Origin: Neolewinella agarilytica
Lineage (GTDB): Bacteria; Bacteroidota; Bacteroidia; Chitinophagales; Saprospiraceae
Assembly: GCF_900110645.1 (NCBI RefSeq)
Contig: NZ_FOFB01000001.1
Span: 496,001-560,000 of the forward strand
Length of the DNA: 64,000 nt
Direction: 5' to 3'
Both the position numbers and the translations under genes were made by a program. Numbering within the stretch: the stretch's first letter is position 1; the number at the start of each line of letters is the position of its first letter. Under the pieces are notes generated by a model. That model had not been told where the DNA came from, did no database searches, and was given only the letters and a program-made list of their open reading frames with translations. Below, one piece after another: positions 1 to 9,800 of the stretch.

Positions 1-671
1 AAGGAGCGTACGGCGGCAGCATCCTCCAGGGCTGGGCTTCCGTGAATCTTTATCCGCAGGTCCATAAAGTCCGGATAAGCATCCGCAATGTTCTTACTTA
101 CCGCACGGATGCGTTGGTTCAGGTCCGTGTCTCCCCGATGGGGAATATCTCTGGCTGCCTGCAACAACAGGTAATAATCCGTTTTCAGCAATCCGGGCTT
201 ACGCATCAGCCAGAGGAAAAAATCACGCCCCCAGTTTTCTTCGTCTTCAATCTGAAACGCCCCCCGGTAAAAGCGGGCTTTTTCCAGTACCCAGCCGTTG
301 TCTACGGCGGCCAGGTAATTCCCCAGCTGATACTGCTTCAGCCGGCTTTGGTCTTTAGCCTCATCCCAAAAACTGGCCCGATCGGTATTCGTCAGGATCT
401 GCCCCCAATACAGATGATCGCGCACCATCAGGCTTTTGACGTCTGATTTATAATCTGCGTGTTGGTGGTTGTCTTCTGATTGCTCTTCACACGGTTCCCG
501 TGGCGCATTCTGCGTTCCGTCAGCACAGAACCAGAAAATACCACGATAAGGCCCCCGGGGATCAGCCCGGTATTCATTGACAAGCTCCCGCAGGCGTTCA
601 TCAGTAGTTTGGGCAGATATCTCAGGGATAAGGGCAAGGAAGAGGACAAAAACAACAAGAAGACGCAGCAT
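1..671 (-). CDS. Secreted PEP/pyruvate-binding-type protein, N-terminal part (cut by window edge)
   Basis: The frame is open from an ATG at 671 to the left edge with no stop, giving about 223 residues. It starts with a signal peptide (MLRLLVVFVLFLALIPEISA, then Q). The body is rich in acidic and aromatic residues and includes 'GIFWFCADGT', 'RDHLYWGQIL', 'QYQLGNYL', 'EDEENWGRDFFLWL' and 'DLRIKIHGSP'. From memory this pattern matches the N-terminal region of exported Bacteroidota proteins annotated as phosphoenolpyruvate synthase / pyruvate phosphate dikinase-like; the catalytic part would lie outside the window. The coding frame is certain, the family name is tentative. The next gene to the right is more than 1 kb away and faces the other way. 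Confidence 0.7.
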   Translation of the reverse strand, partial: MLRLLVVFVLFLALIPEISAQTTDERLRELVNEYRADPRGPYRGIFWFCADGTQNAPREPCEEQSEDNHQHADYKSDVKSLMVRDHLYWGQILTNTDRASFWDEAKDQSRLKQYQLGNYLAAVDNGWVLEKARFYRGAFQIEDEENWGRDFFLWLMRKPGLLKTDYYLLLQAARDIPHRGDTDLNQRIRAVSKNIADAYPDFMDLRIKIHGSPALEDAAAVRS

Positions 672-1004
672 GTACAGGTGGCTTGGTATGTAAACGTAAA
701 GGTAGAACCCCCAAACTAAGGTTTAGTGCGCTCAGCAGGAGTATTTTGCGCGCACGCAGGTGCAGAGCTTAGTTAAAAGAGCAAGAGAAGAGCCCCTTGG
801 CCCTGCTCTATATGCCATTCATTGCACCAGCGGACGCGCCCCTCCGGCTTCTCGTTACTGTTTTGCGAGAAGTATCCATCACGTAACGAAAAACCTGTGC
901 CCAACCGCGCAGCAGCCACCAAGTACATCTGAGTAAATCCATGATAATCTGTGGTCAAATATCCCGTAGCGATTAAAGCCTCGCCTCCTTCGCACGAACA
1001 ATCA
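672..1004. other. Intergenic stretch without a credible gene
   Basis: No convincing gene is seen. An 87-codon minus-strand frame crosses it but runs into the tandem array and resembles no protein. It holds one copy of the GC-rich motif at 748-764 and a phrase 'ataatctgtggtc' like the 'aatctgtggttaa' seen in repeats near 19.4 and 53.7 kb, so it is probably decayed repeat material. Confidence 0.6.
748..764 (-). repeat. GC-rich interspersed motif, copy 1
   Basis: GCGCGCACGCAGGTGCA, a variant of the motif GGCGCGGACGCAGGTGCA that recurs through the window in both orientations. It lies about 80 nt upstream of the ATG of the secreted protein on its left. Confidence 0.6.
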
Positions 1005-1763
1005 GTCGCGCAACGGCCAGGGCCAACAGCCCGCATACCTCAGTCAACTCCTTCCCGAAGGGAACTCGCCACCGCTCGCTGCCGGAGGCAGCATCAACCG
1101 GAAAACTCGTCACGCAGCGACCTCCTCCCACTCCTCTTCTCCTCCCGCTCCTCAGGAAAATAAGGTCGCGCAGTGGCCAGGGCCAACAGCCCGCATACCT
1201 CAGTCAACTCCTTCCCGGAGGGAACTCGCCACCGCTCGCTGCCGGAGGCAGCATCAACCGGAAAACTCGTCGCGCAGCGACCTCCTCCCACTCCTCTTCT
1301 CCTCCCGCTCCTCAGGAAAATAAGGTCGCGCAGCGGCCAGGGCCAACAGCCCGCATACCTCAGTCAACTCCTTCCCGGAGAGAACTCGCCACCGCTCGCT
1401 GCCAGAGGCAGCATCAACCGGAAAACTCGTCGCGCAGCGACCTCCTCCCGCTCCTCTTCTCCTCCCGCTCCTCAGGAAAATAAGGTCGCGCAGCGGCCAG
1501 GGCCAACAGCCGCATACCTCAGTCAACTCCTTCCCGAAGGGAACTCGCCACCGCTCGCTGCCGGAGGCAGCATCAACTGGAAAACTCGTCGCGCAGCGAC
1601 CTCCTCCCACTCCTCTTCTCCTCCCGCTCCTCAGGAAAATAAGGTCGCGCAGCGGCCAGGGCCAACAGCCGCATACCTCAGTCAACTCCTTCCCGAAGGG
1701 AACTCGCCACCGCTCGCTGCCGGAGGCAGCATCAACCGGAAAACTCGTCACGCAGCGAACAGG
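1005..1763. repeat. 160-bp tandem repeat array, about 4.75 units
   Basis: Units start with GTCGCGCA at 1005, 1165, 1325, 1485 and 1644, so the period is 160, 160, 160, 159 and the last unit is incomplete. Units differ by only a few bases. Each unit contains two small palindromes: GTCGC-GCA-GCGAC and CTGCC-GGA-GGCAG. Long open frames cross the array on both strands only because the unit lacks stops; they are not genes. The same GTCGC..GCGAC core recurs in the repeats at 19.3-19.8 kb and 53.7-53.9 kb. Confidence 0.93.
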
Positions 1764-1791
1764 TAGAAAAGATAACCTCAACCTATCTCCG

Positions 1792-1798
1792 TACCTTG
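1792..1798 (+). promoter_or_regulatory. Candidate -7 box for recQ
   Basis: TACCTTG lies 25 nt before the TTG start of recQ. It is close to the Bacteroidota -7 consensus TAnnTTTG, and the same heptamer stands about 20 nt before the RNase D and epimerase genes in this window. Confidence 0.4.
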
Positions 1799-1823
1799 CC
1801 TCGCAGCTAATCAACCACTGAAC

Positions 1824-3728
1824 TTGTCACCAACCGAAATTCTGCAGAAATACTGGGGTTACCCGTCCTTCCGGCCCGGGCAGGAAGATATTGTTAATGC
1901 CGTACTGGAAGGCAGAGACACCCTGGCACTGCTACCCACCGGCGGCGGTAAGAGCATCTGTTTTCAGGTACCAGCCATGGCCCTGGAGGGCGTCACCATC
2001 GTGGTCTCTCCCTTGATTGCCCTGATGAAAGACCAGGTCCGTCAGCTCAAAAACCGGGGCATCATCGCCGATGCCATCTACAGTGGCATGCGAAAGTCCG
2101 ACATTGACCGCGTCTTCGACAATGCCGTCTACGGCAATACGAAGCTGCTCTACATGAGCCCCGAGCGCCTGCTCACCGAGCTGGCACGCGTCCGGATCGG
2201 TAAGATGAACGTTGCGCTCATTGCTGTTGACGAGGCCCACTGCATCAGCCAGTGGGGCTACGATTTCCGCCCGCCCTACCAACAGATTGCGGAGATCAGA
2301 GAATTACACCCCGAAGTGCCCGTCATCGCCGTCACGGCAACAGCCACCCCGGAAGTGGTCGTGGATATTCAGGAAAGCCTCGACTTCAAAAAGGGGGCTT
2401 TTGTCTACCAGCAAAGTTTTGGCCGGGACAATCTCGCCTACGTCGTTCGCCGGCCCGAGGCGAAGGAAAAGCAAATTCTTCAGATCCTGAAGGGAGTTCC
2501 CGGCACGAGCATCGTCTATGTCCGCAGCCGGGGCCTCACCAAACAGCTGGCGCTGATGCTGCAACGCAGCGGCATCGCCGCTGCCTCCTACCACGCCGGC
2601 CTGGAGCCGGAAGAAAAAGACCGCCGGCAGGAAGCCTGGATCAACGGTAAACTGCGGGTCATTGTGGCCACCAACGCCTTCGGTATGGGCATCGATAAGC
2701 CGGACGTGCGCAGCGTCATCCACTACGGACCACCGGATAGCCCTGAGGCCTACTTCCAGGAAGCCGGCCGTGGCGGCCGCGACGGAGAAACAGCCTTCGC
2801 CATCATGCTCTATCATCCCGCTGACGGCGAACGATTGCGCCGCCACTGGGCCCTGTCTTACCCCGAAATCAAAGAAATCAAGCGCATCTATCGCGCTCTG
2901 GGCAGCTATCTTCAACTCGCCGTAGGCAGTGGTAAAGGTGAAGCCTATGATTTTGACCTGGTTCCTTTTTCTCAGACATTCGGCTTCGATGTACGCCAGG
3001 CCTACGCAGGTTTAAAAGCATTAGAAAGAGCAGGTTACATCATCTTAACGGAAGCAATACATCAACCAGCTAAGCTACAGTTCATCGCCACGAAAGAGCA
3101 ACTCTACGATTACCAGCTAAAGAACCGGGACAAGGACAAACTCGTTAAGTCCATCCTCAGAACGAGCCACGGCGCCTTCCTCAACCCCGTGCAGCTTCAG
3201 GAAGGCTCACTGGCCAATTTCCTGAACATCAGCCTGGAAGAATTACAACGCACCTTCCGCAAAATGGCGGGCGAAGGCATCATCGATTACTTCCCGACCA
3301 AGGAACTGCCACAGCTGGTATTCACGGAAGAAAGGATTGACGCTGATGCCCTGCGAATTGACGCTAAGCAGTATAACTTCTTACGCGACCGGGCCGAGTT
3401 CCGGATCAACACCATGACGGCTTATGCCGAGTCGGACGCGGGCTGCCGATCCCAAACCTTACTACGTTTCTTCGGTGAAGAGGAAACTACTGCCTGCGGC
3501 ATCTGTGATCTTTGCCGGGCTAAGGTTGTTGCCGGAGAGGAGGTTCTTCACCCAAAGAAAGTCTACGCCGACCTGAGCGAACGACTGAAAAATGATGCAT
3601 CCGTCACGCTGGAAGATGCCATTTCCATCTACGGCAGCCTACGCAGCACGGACACCAAACGCGCCATTCAACAACTGATCGACGAGGGCCTCCTCGTTCG
3701 CGAAGGCCAATATCTCCGTCGAACATGA
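1824..3728 (+). CDS. recQ: ATP-dependent DNA helicase RecQ
   Basis: 634 residues. RecQ helicases unwind DNA 3' to 5' in recombination and replication repair. Visible motifs: Walker A TGGGKS (39-44), DEAH box (136-139) followed by CISQWGYDFRP, and motif VI-type GRGGRDG near 320. A zinc cluster C541-x16-C558-x2-C561-x2-C564 has the spacing of the RecQ-Ct domain. About 190 residues with winged-helix character lie between the helicase core and this cluster, unlike E. coli RecQ, and no HRDC domain follows. The start is TTG at 1824, which gives the usual N-terminus (SPTEILQKYWGYPSFRPGQ); no ATG is available close by. The stop overlaps the next start (ATGA), so the two genes are probably co-transcribed. 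Confidence 0.95.
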   Translation: MSPTEILQKYWGYPSFRPGQEDIVNAVLEGRDTLALLPTGGGKSICFQVPAMALEGVTIVVSPLIALMKDQVRQLKNRGIIADAIYSGMRKSDIDRVFDNAVYGNTKLLYMSPERLLTELARVRIGKMNVALIAVDEAHCISQWGYDFRPPYQQIAEIRELHPEVPVIAVTATATPEVVVDIQESLDFKKGAFVYQQSFGRDNLAYVVRRPEAKEKQILQILKGVPGTSIVYVRSRGLTKQLALMLQRSGIAAASYHAGLEPEEKDRRQEAWINGKLRVIVATNAFGMGIDKPDVRSVIHYGPPDSPEAYFQEAGRGGRDGETAFAIMLYHPADGERLRRHWALSYPEIKEIKRIYRALGSYLQLAVGSGKGEAYDFDLVPFSQTFGFDVRQAYAGLKALERAGYIILTEAIHQPAKLQFIATKEQLYDYQLKNRDKDKLVKSILRTSHGAFLNPVQLQEGSLANFLNISLEELQRTFRKMAGEGIIDYFPTKELPQLVFTEERIDADALRIDAKQYNFLRDRAEFRINTMTAYAESDAGCRSQTLLRFFGEEETTACGICDLCRAKVVAGEEVLHPKKVYADLSERLKNDASVTLEDAISIYGSLRSTDTKRAIQQLIDEGLLVREGQYLRRT

Positions 3729-4816
3729 GAATTATCTGTACCGTCACGAATGACCTGAGTCAGGATCAGCGCATGGACCGCATCTGCACCAGCCTTGCCC
3801 GAGCCGGTCATCAGGTAACCCTGGTGGGGCGGGAGTTGCCGGACAGCCTTCCCCTACCCGACCGCCCCTACAAAACCCACCGGATCCGTTGTAAGAACCT
3901 CTCCGGAAAGAAGTTTTATACGGAGTATAATTTCAAGCTCATCCGCAGTTTGCTGCTCTGGCGCTACGATGCGATCTGCTCGGTCGACCTCGACACTTTA
4001 TCCGCCGGCATCGCGCTCACCCGCGGGCGGGCAAAGCTGGTCTTCGATGCTCACGAGTGGTTCAGTGAAACGCCCGAGGTAGTAGGCCGCCCGATGATAA
4101 AAGGAGTCTGGCGGGGTATGGCTAAGGCCCTCGTGCCCCGAACGGATGCCCGCTACACCGTGGCCCCTCAACTGGCTAAAAAACTGGAACAGGAATATGG
4201 TATGCCCTTCCAGACTGTGCGCAACCTCCCCTTGCGCAGTACTAAGGCAGACAACCGCATCACGCCAGATAAAAAAATCCTGTTGTATCAGGGAATGCTG
4301 AACCCCGGCCGGGGGCTCGAGACGGCCATTGAGGCATTGGCGAAACTTCCCTCCTGTGAGCTGTGGCTGGTGGGTTCGGGGCCGGAGGAGGGCGCTTTAC
4401 GCAGGTGCAGTGAAAAGTTTGGGGTCAGTGATCGGGTACGCTTTGCGGGCTTCCGCCCGCCGGCGGAGCTGGCCAATATTACCGGGCAGGCATGGCTCGG
4501 GCTTAACCTGCTCGACGGCTCCAGCCCAAGCTATTATTATAGTCTTGCCAACAAGGCACTGGACTACATCCAGGCCGGCCTGCCTTCCATACAGATGGAC
4601 TTCCCGGAATACCGGACGCTACAACGCCAATATGGCTGCTTCCTCCTGCAAAAAGACCTGAAAGCCAAATCGCTGGCCCAAAACATCCAGTCGCTGATCG
4701 AACGCCCCGTCAGCTACGAAGAGCTGGAAGTGCGTTGCTCCGTTGCTGCGGAAGAGCTCGTTTGGGAACGGGAAGAAGAAAAGCTGCTTCGCATCTGGCG
4801 GGAAGTAGCCAGGTAA
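3725..4816 (+). CDS. Glycosyltransferase, GT4-like
   Basis: 363 residues with a two-domain GT-B layout: an N-terminal Rossmann half (TNDLSQDQRMDRICTSL, then FDAHEWFSETPEV) and a C-terminal donor-binding half (LLYQGMLNPGRGLETAIEAL, LWLVGSGP, RVRFAGFRP, ANKALDYIQAGLP). This is the pattern of family 4 glycosyltransferases that move a sugar from an NDP-sugar to a cell-surface glycan or lipid acceptor; the substrate cannot be read from the sequence. There is no signal peptide, so it acts in the cytoplasm. The start overlaps the recQ stop by 4 nt. No other polysaccharide genes are nearby, so its pathway is unknown. Confidence 0.85.
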   Translation: MRIICTVTNDLSQDQRMDRICTSLARAGHQVTLVGRELPDSLPLPDRPYKTHRIRCKNLSGKKFYTEYNFKLIRSLLLWRYDAICSVDLDTLSAGIALTRGRAKLVFDAHEWFSETPEVVGRPMIKGVWRGMAKALVPRTDARYTVAPQLAKKLEQEYGMPFQTVRNLPLRSTKADNRITPDKKILLYQGMLNPGRGLETAIEALAKLPSCELWLVGSGPEEGALRRCSEKFGVSDRVRFAGFRPPAELANITGQAWLGLNLLDGSSPSYYYSLANKALDYIQAGLPSIQMDFPEYRTLQRQYGCFLLQKDLKAKSLAQNIQSLIERPVSYEELEVRCSVAAEELVWEREEEKLLRIWREVAR

Positions 4817-5050
4817 ACCAGCAGGGCTCCCCTCTTTATCTCATCCGGTAATCACTGCCTTGGCTGATCGCCCCTGGCTGTGGCGTTTGACATGGCGGAC
4901 AAGTACAGTTTCCTGCCCTGACAAATATCATTTTCCTGCCCAGATTCTGGTGATTTGCATCACTGGCACTACCGCATAAGTCTCCCACCTTTGCAGCGTA
5001 AGCGGGCAGAGAGAATGTCCTGCCAGTATAATCAACAAAATCAAAGTACA

Positions 5051-5464
5051 ATGAAAAAGCGCACGCCAGTTTCAAAGATCATGTCTACTGATCTTTTGTC
5101 CGTTAACCTTTCCCAAAGTCTGCGTGAAGTGGACTCTGTCATCAAAGACCAGCATGTACGCCACGTACCGGTGGTTTCCGGAGACAACGTTATTGGTATG
5201 CTTAGCAAGACCGATCTTCAGAAGATCAGTTTCGTTAATACCGTTGACGGTAGTGGACTAACCACGGCCATGTACGATAGCCTTTCCATTGAGCAGGTAA
5301 TGACGAAAGACGTCAAGACCGTGGACAAGGACGATACGATTCTTGACGTTGCTACGATTCTTTCCACCAACGAGTTTCACGCTCTTCCGGTAACGGACTC
5401 TGGCAAACTGGTGGGTATCGTTACCACAACCGACCTGGTAAAGTATCTGATTGATCAGTACTAA
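5051..5464 (+). CDS. CBS-domain protein
   Basis: 137 residues made almost only of a pair of CBS motifs (a Bateman module): VSKIMSTDLLSVNLSQSL..VRHVPVVSGDNVIGMLSKTDL (about 7-58) and IEQVMTKDVKTVDKDDTI..FHALPVTDSGKLVGIVTTTDL (about 79-132). Such stand-alone modules bind adenosine nucleotides and act as energy or signal sensors, but the partner is not evident. ATG at 5051 is chosen because residues upstream in the open frame have no similarity to CBS proteins. CACCTTTG at 4986-4993 could be a -7 box with a 58-nt leader. The stop overlaps that of the convergent RNase D gene by 4 nt. Confidence 0.88.
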   Translation: MKKRTPVSKIMSTDLLSVNLSQSLREVDSVIKDQHVRHVPVVSGDNVIGMLSKTDLQKISFVNTVDGSGLTTAMYDSLSIEQVMTKDVKTVDKDDTILDVATILSTNEFHALPVTDSGKLVGIVTTTDLVKYLIDQY

Positions 5465-6639
5465 TCAGCCATCAGCGCAATCTTACCGCCTTCGATTTTC
5501 ATCGTCAGGTCGTCAAAATTGCGAACCCAATTAAGGAAGTCTTCGCCCAGCAGTTCTCCCCTCCATCCACTACCGAGGATAGATTGGCGAACTGCGGCGT
5601 CTTGCTTCATCCGGCGGATAGCATTACGGGGCATCACCAGCGAGTGACTGATATTGGCCTCATTAGCGCGGTACTTCATGATGAGGTAGAGTAACTCTAC
5701 CAGCATATCGTCTTCCTCATCGTCCTGGCTCGGACGCTGAACGCTCTTGGCAACTGCCAATTCTTCTTCCGTAGCGGGCTTATTGTACATGTCCATGAAC
5801 ATGTCGCCGTATCGCTTGATGGTCCGGTTAGGCAGTCGGCGGCTTTCCAGCATTGCCTCCTTTCCACCGCGGACACCACGCACAAGCTGGCCAATGACCT
5901 TGCTCTGCAGGATCATCTCCTTGCTGTAGTTCTTCTCCTCCGCCGTAGCCCGACGCCATTCATAGAGGCGAATCAAAAACACCCGCTCCTTCGTTCTGCT
6001 GGAACGAGCCAGATTGCTATTGAGGAATTCGTGGTTGGGGTTACGGTAATAGTATTCATCCTCTCCCATCAGGTTACACTCTTCGGTTGCCCAGCTGAGG
6101 CGTCCGTTCTTTTCGAGTTGCGCCGTGATGGTGTCGTATAGCTTTCGCAGATAGATAACGTCGTTGAGAGCGTACTTCACCTGCTTATCACTCATGGGCC
6201 GTTGGGTCCAGTCCGTAACGGCATATCCTTTCCCGAGACGGTCTCCGACTTCTGCCTCAACCAGTTTGGCAAAGCTTGTGGGGTAACGGTGGCCAATAAA
6301 ACCAGCCGCCACCTGGGTGTCGAAAATATTCTTTGGCACCGTGCCAAACTGCTGGTAAAGCAGTCGGTAATCGTTATCACCAGCGTGGGTAATCTTGATT
6401 ACGGACGGGTCTTCAAGAATTTCCAGAAAAGGCGTCAGGTCCTTCACGGCAATCGGATCGAGCAGGTAGTAACCATGTTCACAGCTGATCTGGATCAGAC
6501 AGAGTAGGGTAAAATAGCGTTTTTCACCAATGAATTCCGTGTCAAAGCCCATCCACTTGATGTCTTTGCACTCTTCGGCAAATGATTCCAATCCGGCTGG
6601 AGTATTGATAAAAGTGTGCGCTGCAATAGTATCGCTCAT
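5461..6639 (-). CDS. rnd: Ribonuclease D
   Basis: 392 residues. RNase D is a 3'-5' exoribonuclease that trims stable RNA precursors such as tRNA 3' ends. The DEDD-type active site is visible: Exo I FDTEFIGE (near residue 31), Exo II HAGDNDYRLL, and Exo III YALNDVIYLRKLY. An HRDC domain follows (RVFLIRLYEWRRATAEEKN .. GQLVRGVRGG). The start is placed at ATG 6639 (MSDTIAAHTF), not at the end of the open frame 75 nt upstream, because TACCTTG lies between the two and AAGGAC precedes this ATG. It converges on the CBS gene. Confidence 0.9.
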   Translation of the reverse strand: MSDTIAAHTFINTPAGLESFAEECKDIKWMGFDTEFIGEKRYFTLLCLIQISCEHGYYLLDPIAVKDLTPFLEILEDPSVIKITHAGDNDYRLLYQQFGTVPKNIFDTQVAAGFIGHRYPTSFAKLVEAEVGDRLGKGYAVTDWTQRPMSDKQVKYALNDVIYLRKLYDTITAQLEKNGRLSWATEECNLMGEDEYYYRNPNHEFLNSNLARSSRTKERVFLIRLYEWRRATAEEKNYSKEMILQSKVIGQLVRGVRGGKEAMLESRRLPNRTIKRYGDMFMDMYNKPATEEELAVAKSVQRPSQDDEEDDMLVELLYLIMKYRANEANISHSLVMPRNAIRRMKQDAAVRQSILGSGWRGELLGEDFLNWVRNFDDLTMKIEGGKIALMAD

Positions 6640-6661
6640 AAAGTCCTTATAAATGGGACCG

Positions 6662-6668
6662 CAAGGTA
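6662..6668 (-). promoter_or_regulatory. Candidate -7 box for rnd
   Basis: TACCTTG on the minus strand, 22 nt before the ATG at 6639, with the same spacing as in front of recQ and the epimerase gene. Confidence 0.4.
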
Positions 6669-6864
6669 AAGGAAAGGCAGCAGGAAGTAAGAGTACTCTC
6701 TTCAGTTTATACATTTTTACTCCCTTAAAGACGTTTTAGCCAGTGAAGAATGTGGCTTTTTCCTTAAGACTTCGTTAAAACGTATAGAAAAACGTGCAAA
6801 CTGTCTTTTTAGCCCATCCGTTAACCTCAGCGTGACTTTTGCGTTCTGGAATAAAACCAACTGT

Positions 6865-9800
6865 ATGAAAACCATTAAGCGAATCCTGATTGCCATCGTG
6901 CTATTGCTTGTTATTGGCATTGGCTTTCTTCTGGCAGCTCCAATCATCTTTAAGGATAAGATTGTCGCTAATGTAAAATCCAGTATCAATCAGTCGCTGG
7001 ATGCCGAAGTTGACTTTACGGACATCGACCTGAGCTTCCTGCGGAGTTTCCCGGATATTTCTCTTTCCGTTAGTGACCTGACCGTGATCGGGGTTGACAC
7101 TTTTGCCGGCAAACCGCTGGCCACCAGCGAATCGCTGGAAGTCGACCTGGGTTTCTGGTCCGTCGTCGCCGGTGACGGCAGCTACGTAATTGATGAGGTG
7201 CGCTTAGAAAAGCCCGTAATCAATCTTCTGGTGCTAAATCCTGAGCTGGCCAACTACCTGGTCGTTCCCGAAACAGGCGACACCGCTCCGGAAACTTCCA
7301 CTGCACCTGCGACCGCGCAAATAAATCTGTCTCACTACGAAATTCATGACGGCACCTTTGTCTATGACGATCGCAGCACGAATACTTACCTCAAAATTGA
7401 GGGATTAGAAACGGAAGGAGACGGTGACTTCACCGCCAGCATTTTTGATCTGGACACCTACTCCACCATTGAAGCACTTACCCTGACGCAGGGAGGGGTT
7501 ACCTACCTGAACAAGGTAAAAGCAGTTGCCGACGCGATGGTTAATGTCGACCTCGACAACAGCCGCTACACTTTCCTCGACAATAAGATTACCCTCAATG
7601 CTCTCGACCTCGTCTTTGGCGGCAGTATTGACCTGGAGGACAACGACGACATCCTGTTTGACCTGACCTACGAGGCACCCGTTAATGATTTCCGTCAGCT
7701 ATGGAGTCTCATTCCCGCCGCCTACACCCAGGGATATGAGCAGGTAAAAACGAAAGGCAACTTTACCCTGCAGGGTACCGTCAAAGGCCCCTTCAACAGC
7801 GAAGAAGAACGCTATCCGGCCTTTACCGTTAATAGCAACATTAGTGGTGGCAGTGTGCAGTATCCTGGCCGCCCGGTGGGCATCAACGGCATTGATGCGC
7901 AGGTAATGGTCAATAGTCCCAGCAGCGATTTAAACAAGCTGGAGGTCAACATCCCCCGTTTTGATTTCGACCTCGGCGGCGATCCGTTCCGCGGTCGCTT
8001 CAAAATGACAACTCCCATCAGCGATCCGAACATTGACGCTAAGGTTAACGGCAGGATAGACCTTCACAAATGGTCACAAGCCATTCCGCTGGAAGGCGTC
8101 CGTGATCTGGGCGGCGTAATCGTTGCCGATATCACGATGGACAATGTGCGGCAGAGCCTGCTCGACGCTGGCCGCTACGCTGACGTTAACCTGGGCGGAG
8201 ACGTACAGATCAGCGATTTCGTTTATGTAGCTGACGGCCTGCCTTCCGTGAAGATCGCCAGTGCCTCCGCTGACTTCACCCCCCAGGCCATCAACGTTGC
8301 TGATTTCCAGGGCAACCTTGGCCGTAGTGACATCGCTGCCTCCGGCAAAATCACTACTCCCCTCGCCTACTTCAGCCCGGAACAAACGATGCGCGGTGAC
8401 ATGGTGATTCGCTCCAATTTCTTCGACGCTGACGAATGGATGCCCGAAGAAGAAGCCCTTACCCCCGCCAGCCCCGCAGAGATGGCCGCCAGCTCTGCCA
8501 CCGAAACTGAAGAAACCGCCATTTTTGACCGCTTTGATTTCGACATCGACGCAGAAATCGGTGAACTGAAATATGCCAGCTACCGGCCTAAGAGTATCCG
8601 TGCCATCGGTAATGTGAAACCCAACCGCATGGAAATCGCCAGTGCGGGAGCGACTATGGGGGACAGCGATTTTTCGGGCTCCGGCACCGTCACGAACCTT
8701 TTCGACTACACCTTCGGAGAAGGCATTTTGGGTGGAGCTTTGTCCGTACGATCTAAAATGCTTAATCTGGATGACTTCATGGACGAGGAGGCCATCGCTG
8801 AAGCCCCCGCCGCCAGTAGCGCTGAAGGGGAAGCGGCTGCCGCCATTCCCGTCCCCACCAACATCAATCTCGACGTGGACGTGGTAGCGGATGTCGTAAA
8901 ATATACGAACGTGACGATGGAGAACGTCCTTGGTCAGTTGTTGGTCCAGAGAGGGCAAGCCGTGATTCAGGACGGCAGCGCCGCCCTGCTGGGCGGCCGG
9001 ATGAACTTTGCCGGAGCCTATGACACCTCTGAACCCGGGGACCCCGGCTTCCGCTTCCACTATGACCTGCAGTCGCTGGACTTCAACCAGGCCTTCAGCA
9101 CCCTGAACACCTTTGCGGCATTAGCGCCCGTAGGCAAATTCCTGCAGGGGCAATTCAGCACGGACCTGGTACTGGAAGGTAAGCTCGGCCAGGACCTTTT
9201 CCCCAAGCTCGGCACTATCGATGCTAAAGGCCTGTTTCAAACAGCCGAAGCCCGGCTGGCTCAGTTTAAGCCCGCCCAAAAAATTGGCCAGGCCCTAAAC
9301 ATCGATGAGCTCAAAAACAGTACCGTCATCAAAAACCTGATGACCGTCTTTAAAATCGAAGAAGGTAAAGTTGAGATCGAACCCTTTACCCTGAAGTTGG
9401 CGGGGATGCCACTGCAGGTATCCGGCCGTCATGGCCTGGACATGGACATGGATTATCAGATTCAGGCAGCCATCCCACGGGAGTGGATTAAGGGTAATAT
9501 TGTTACGGGAACGGCTCTGTCTGCGCTCGATCAATTAGCTGGTCAGGCGGGCAAACTTGGCTTAAACATTACACCGGGTGATACGCTCAACGTCGCCATC
9601 AATCTCGGGGGTAACATCAGTGACCCCACCACCAGTTTCAAGCTATTGGGAACAAATGGCGGGGAGCCACAATCGGTGCAGGATGCCGTAGTTGGCGCCG
9701 TCAAAGACCGCGTTCAGGACGAGGTAGACACCCGCCGGGAAGAGGCGACTGAACGGGTGAACGAAGAGGTTGACAAGGTAAAAGAAGATGCCCAGCGCCG

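Noticed and set aside
773..1036. 87-codon minus-strand frame
   Set aside because: It enters the tandem array, has no recognisable domain and no start context; likely repeat debris.
1173..1814. Long open frames on both strands in the 160-bp array
   Set aside because: The repeat unit simply lacks stops; products are tandem copies of a proline- or cysteine-rich phrase without protein features.
8074..9060. 328-codon open frame antisense to the AsmA-like gene
   Set aside because: Glycine- and histidine-rich shadow of a repetitive beta protein.
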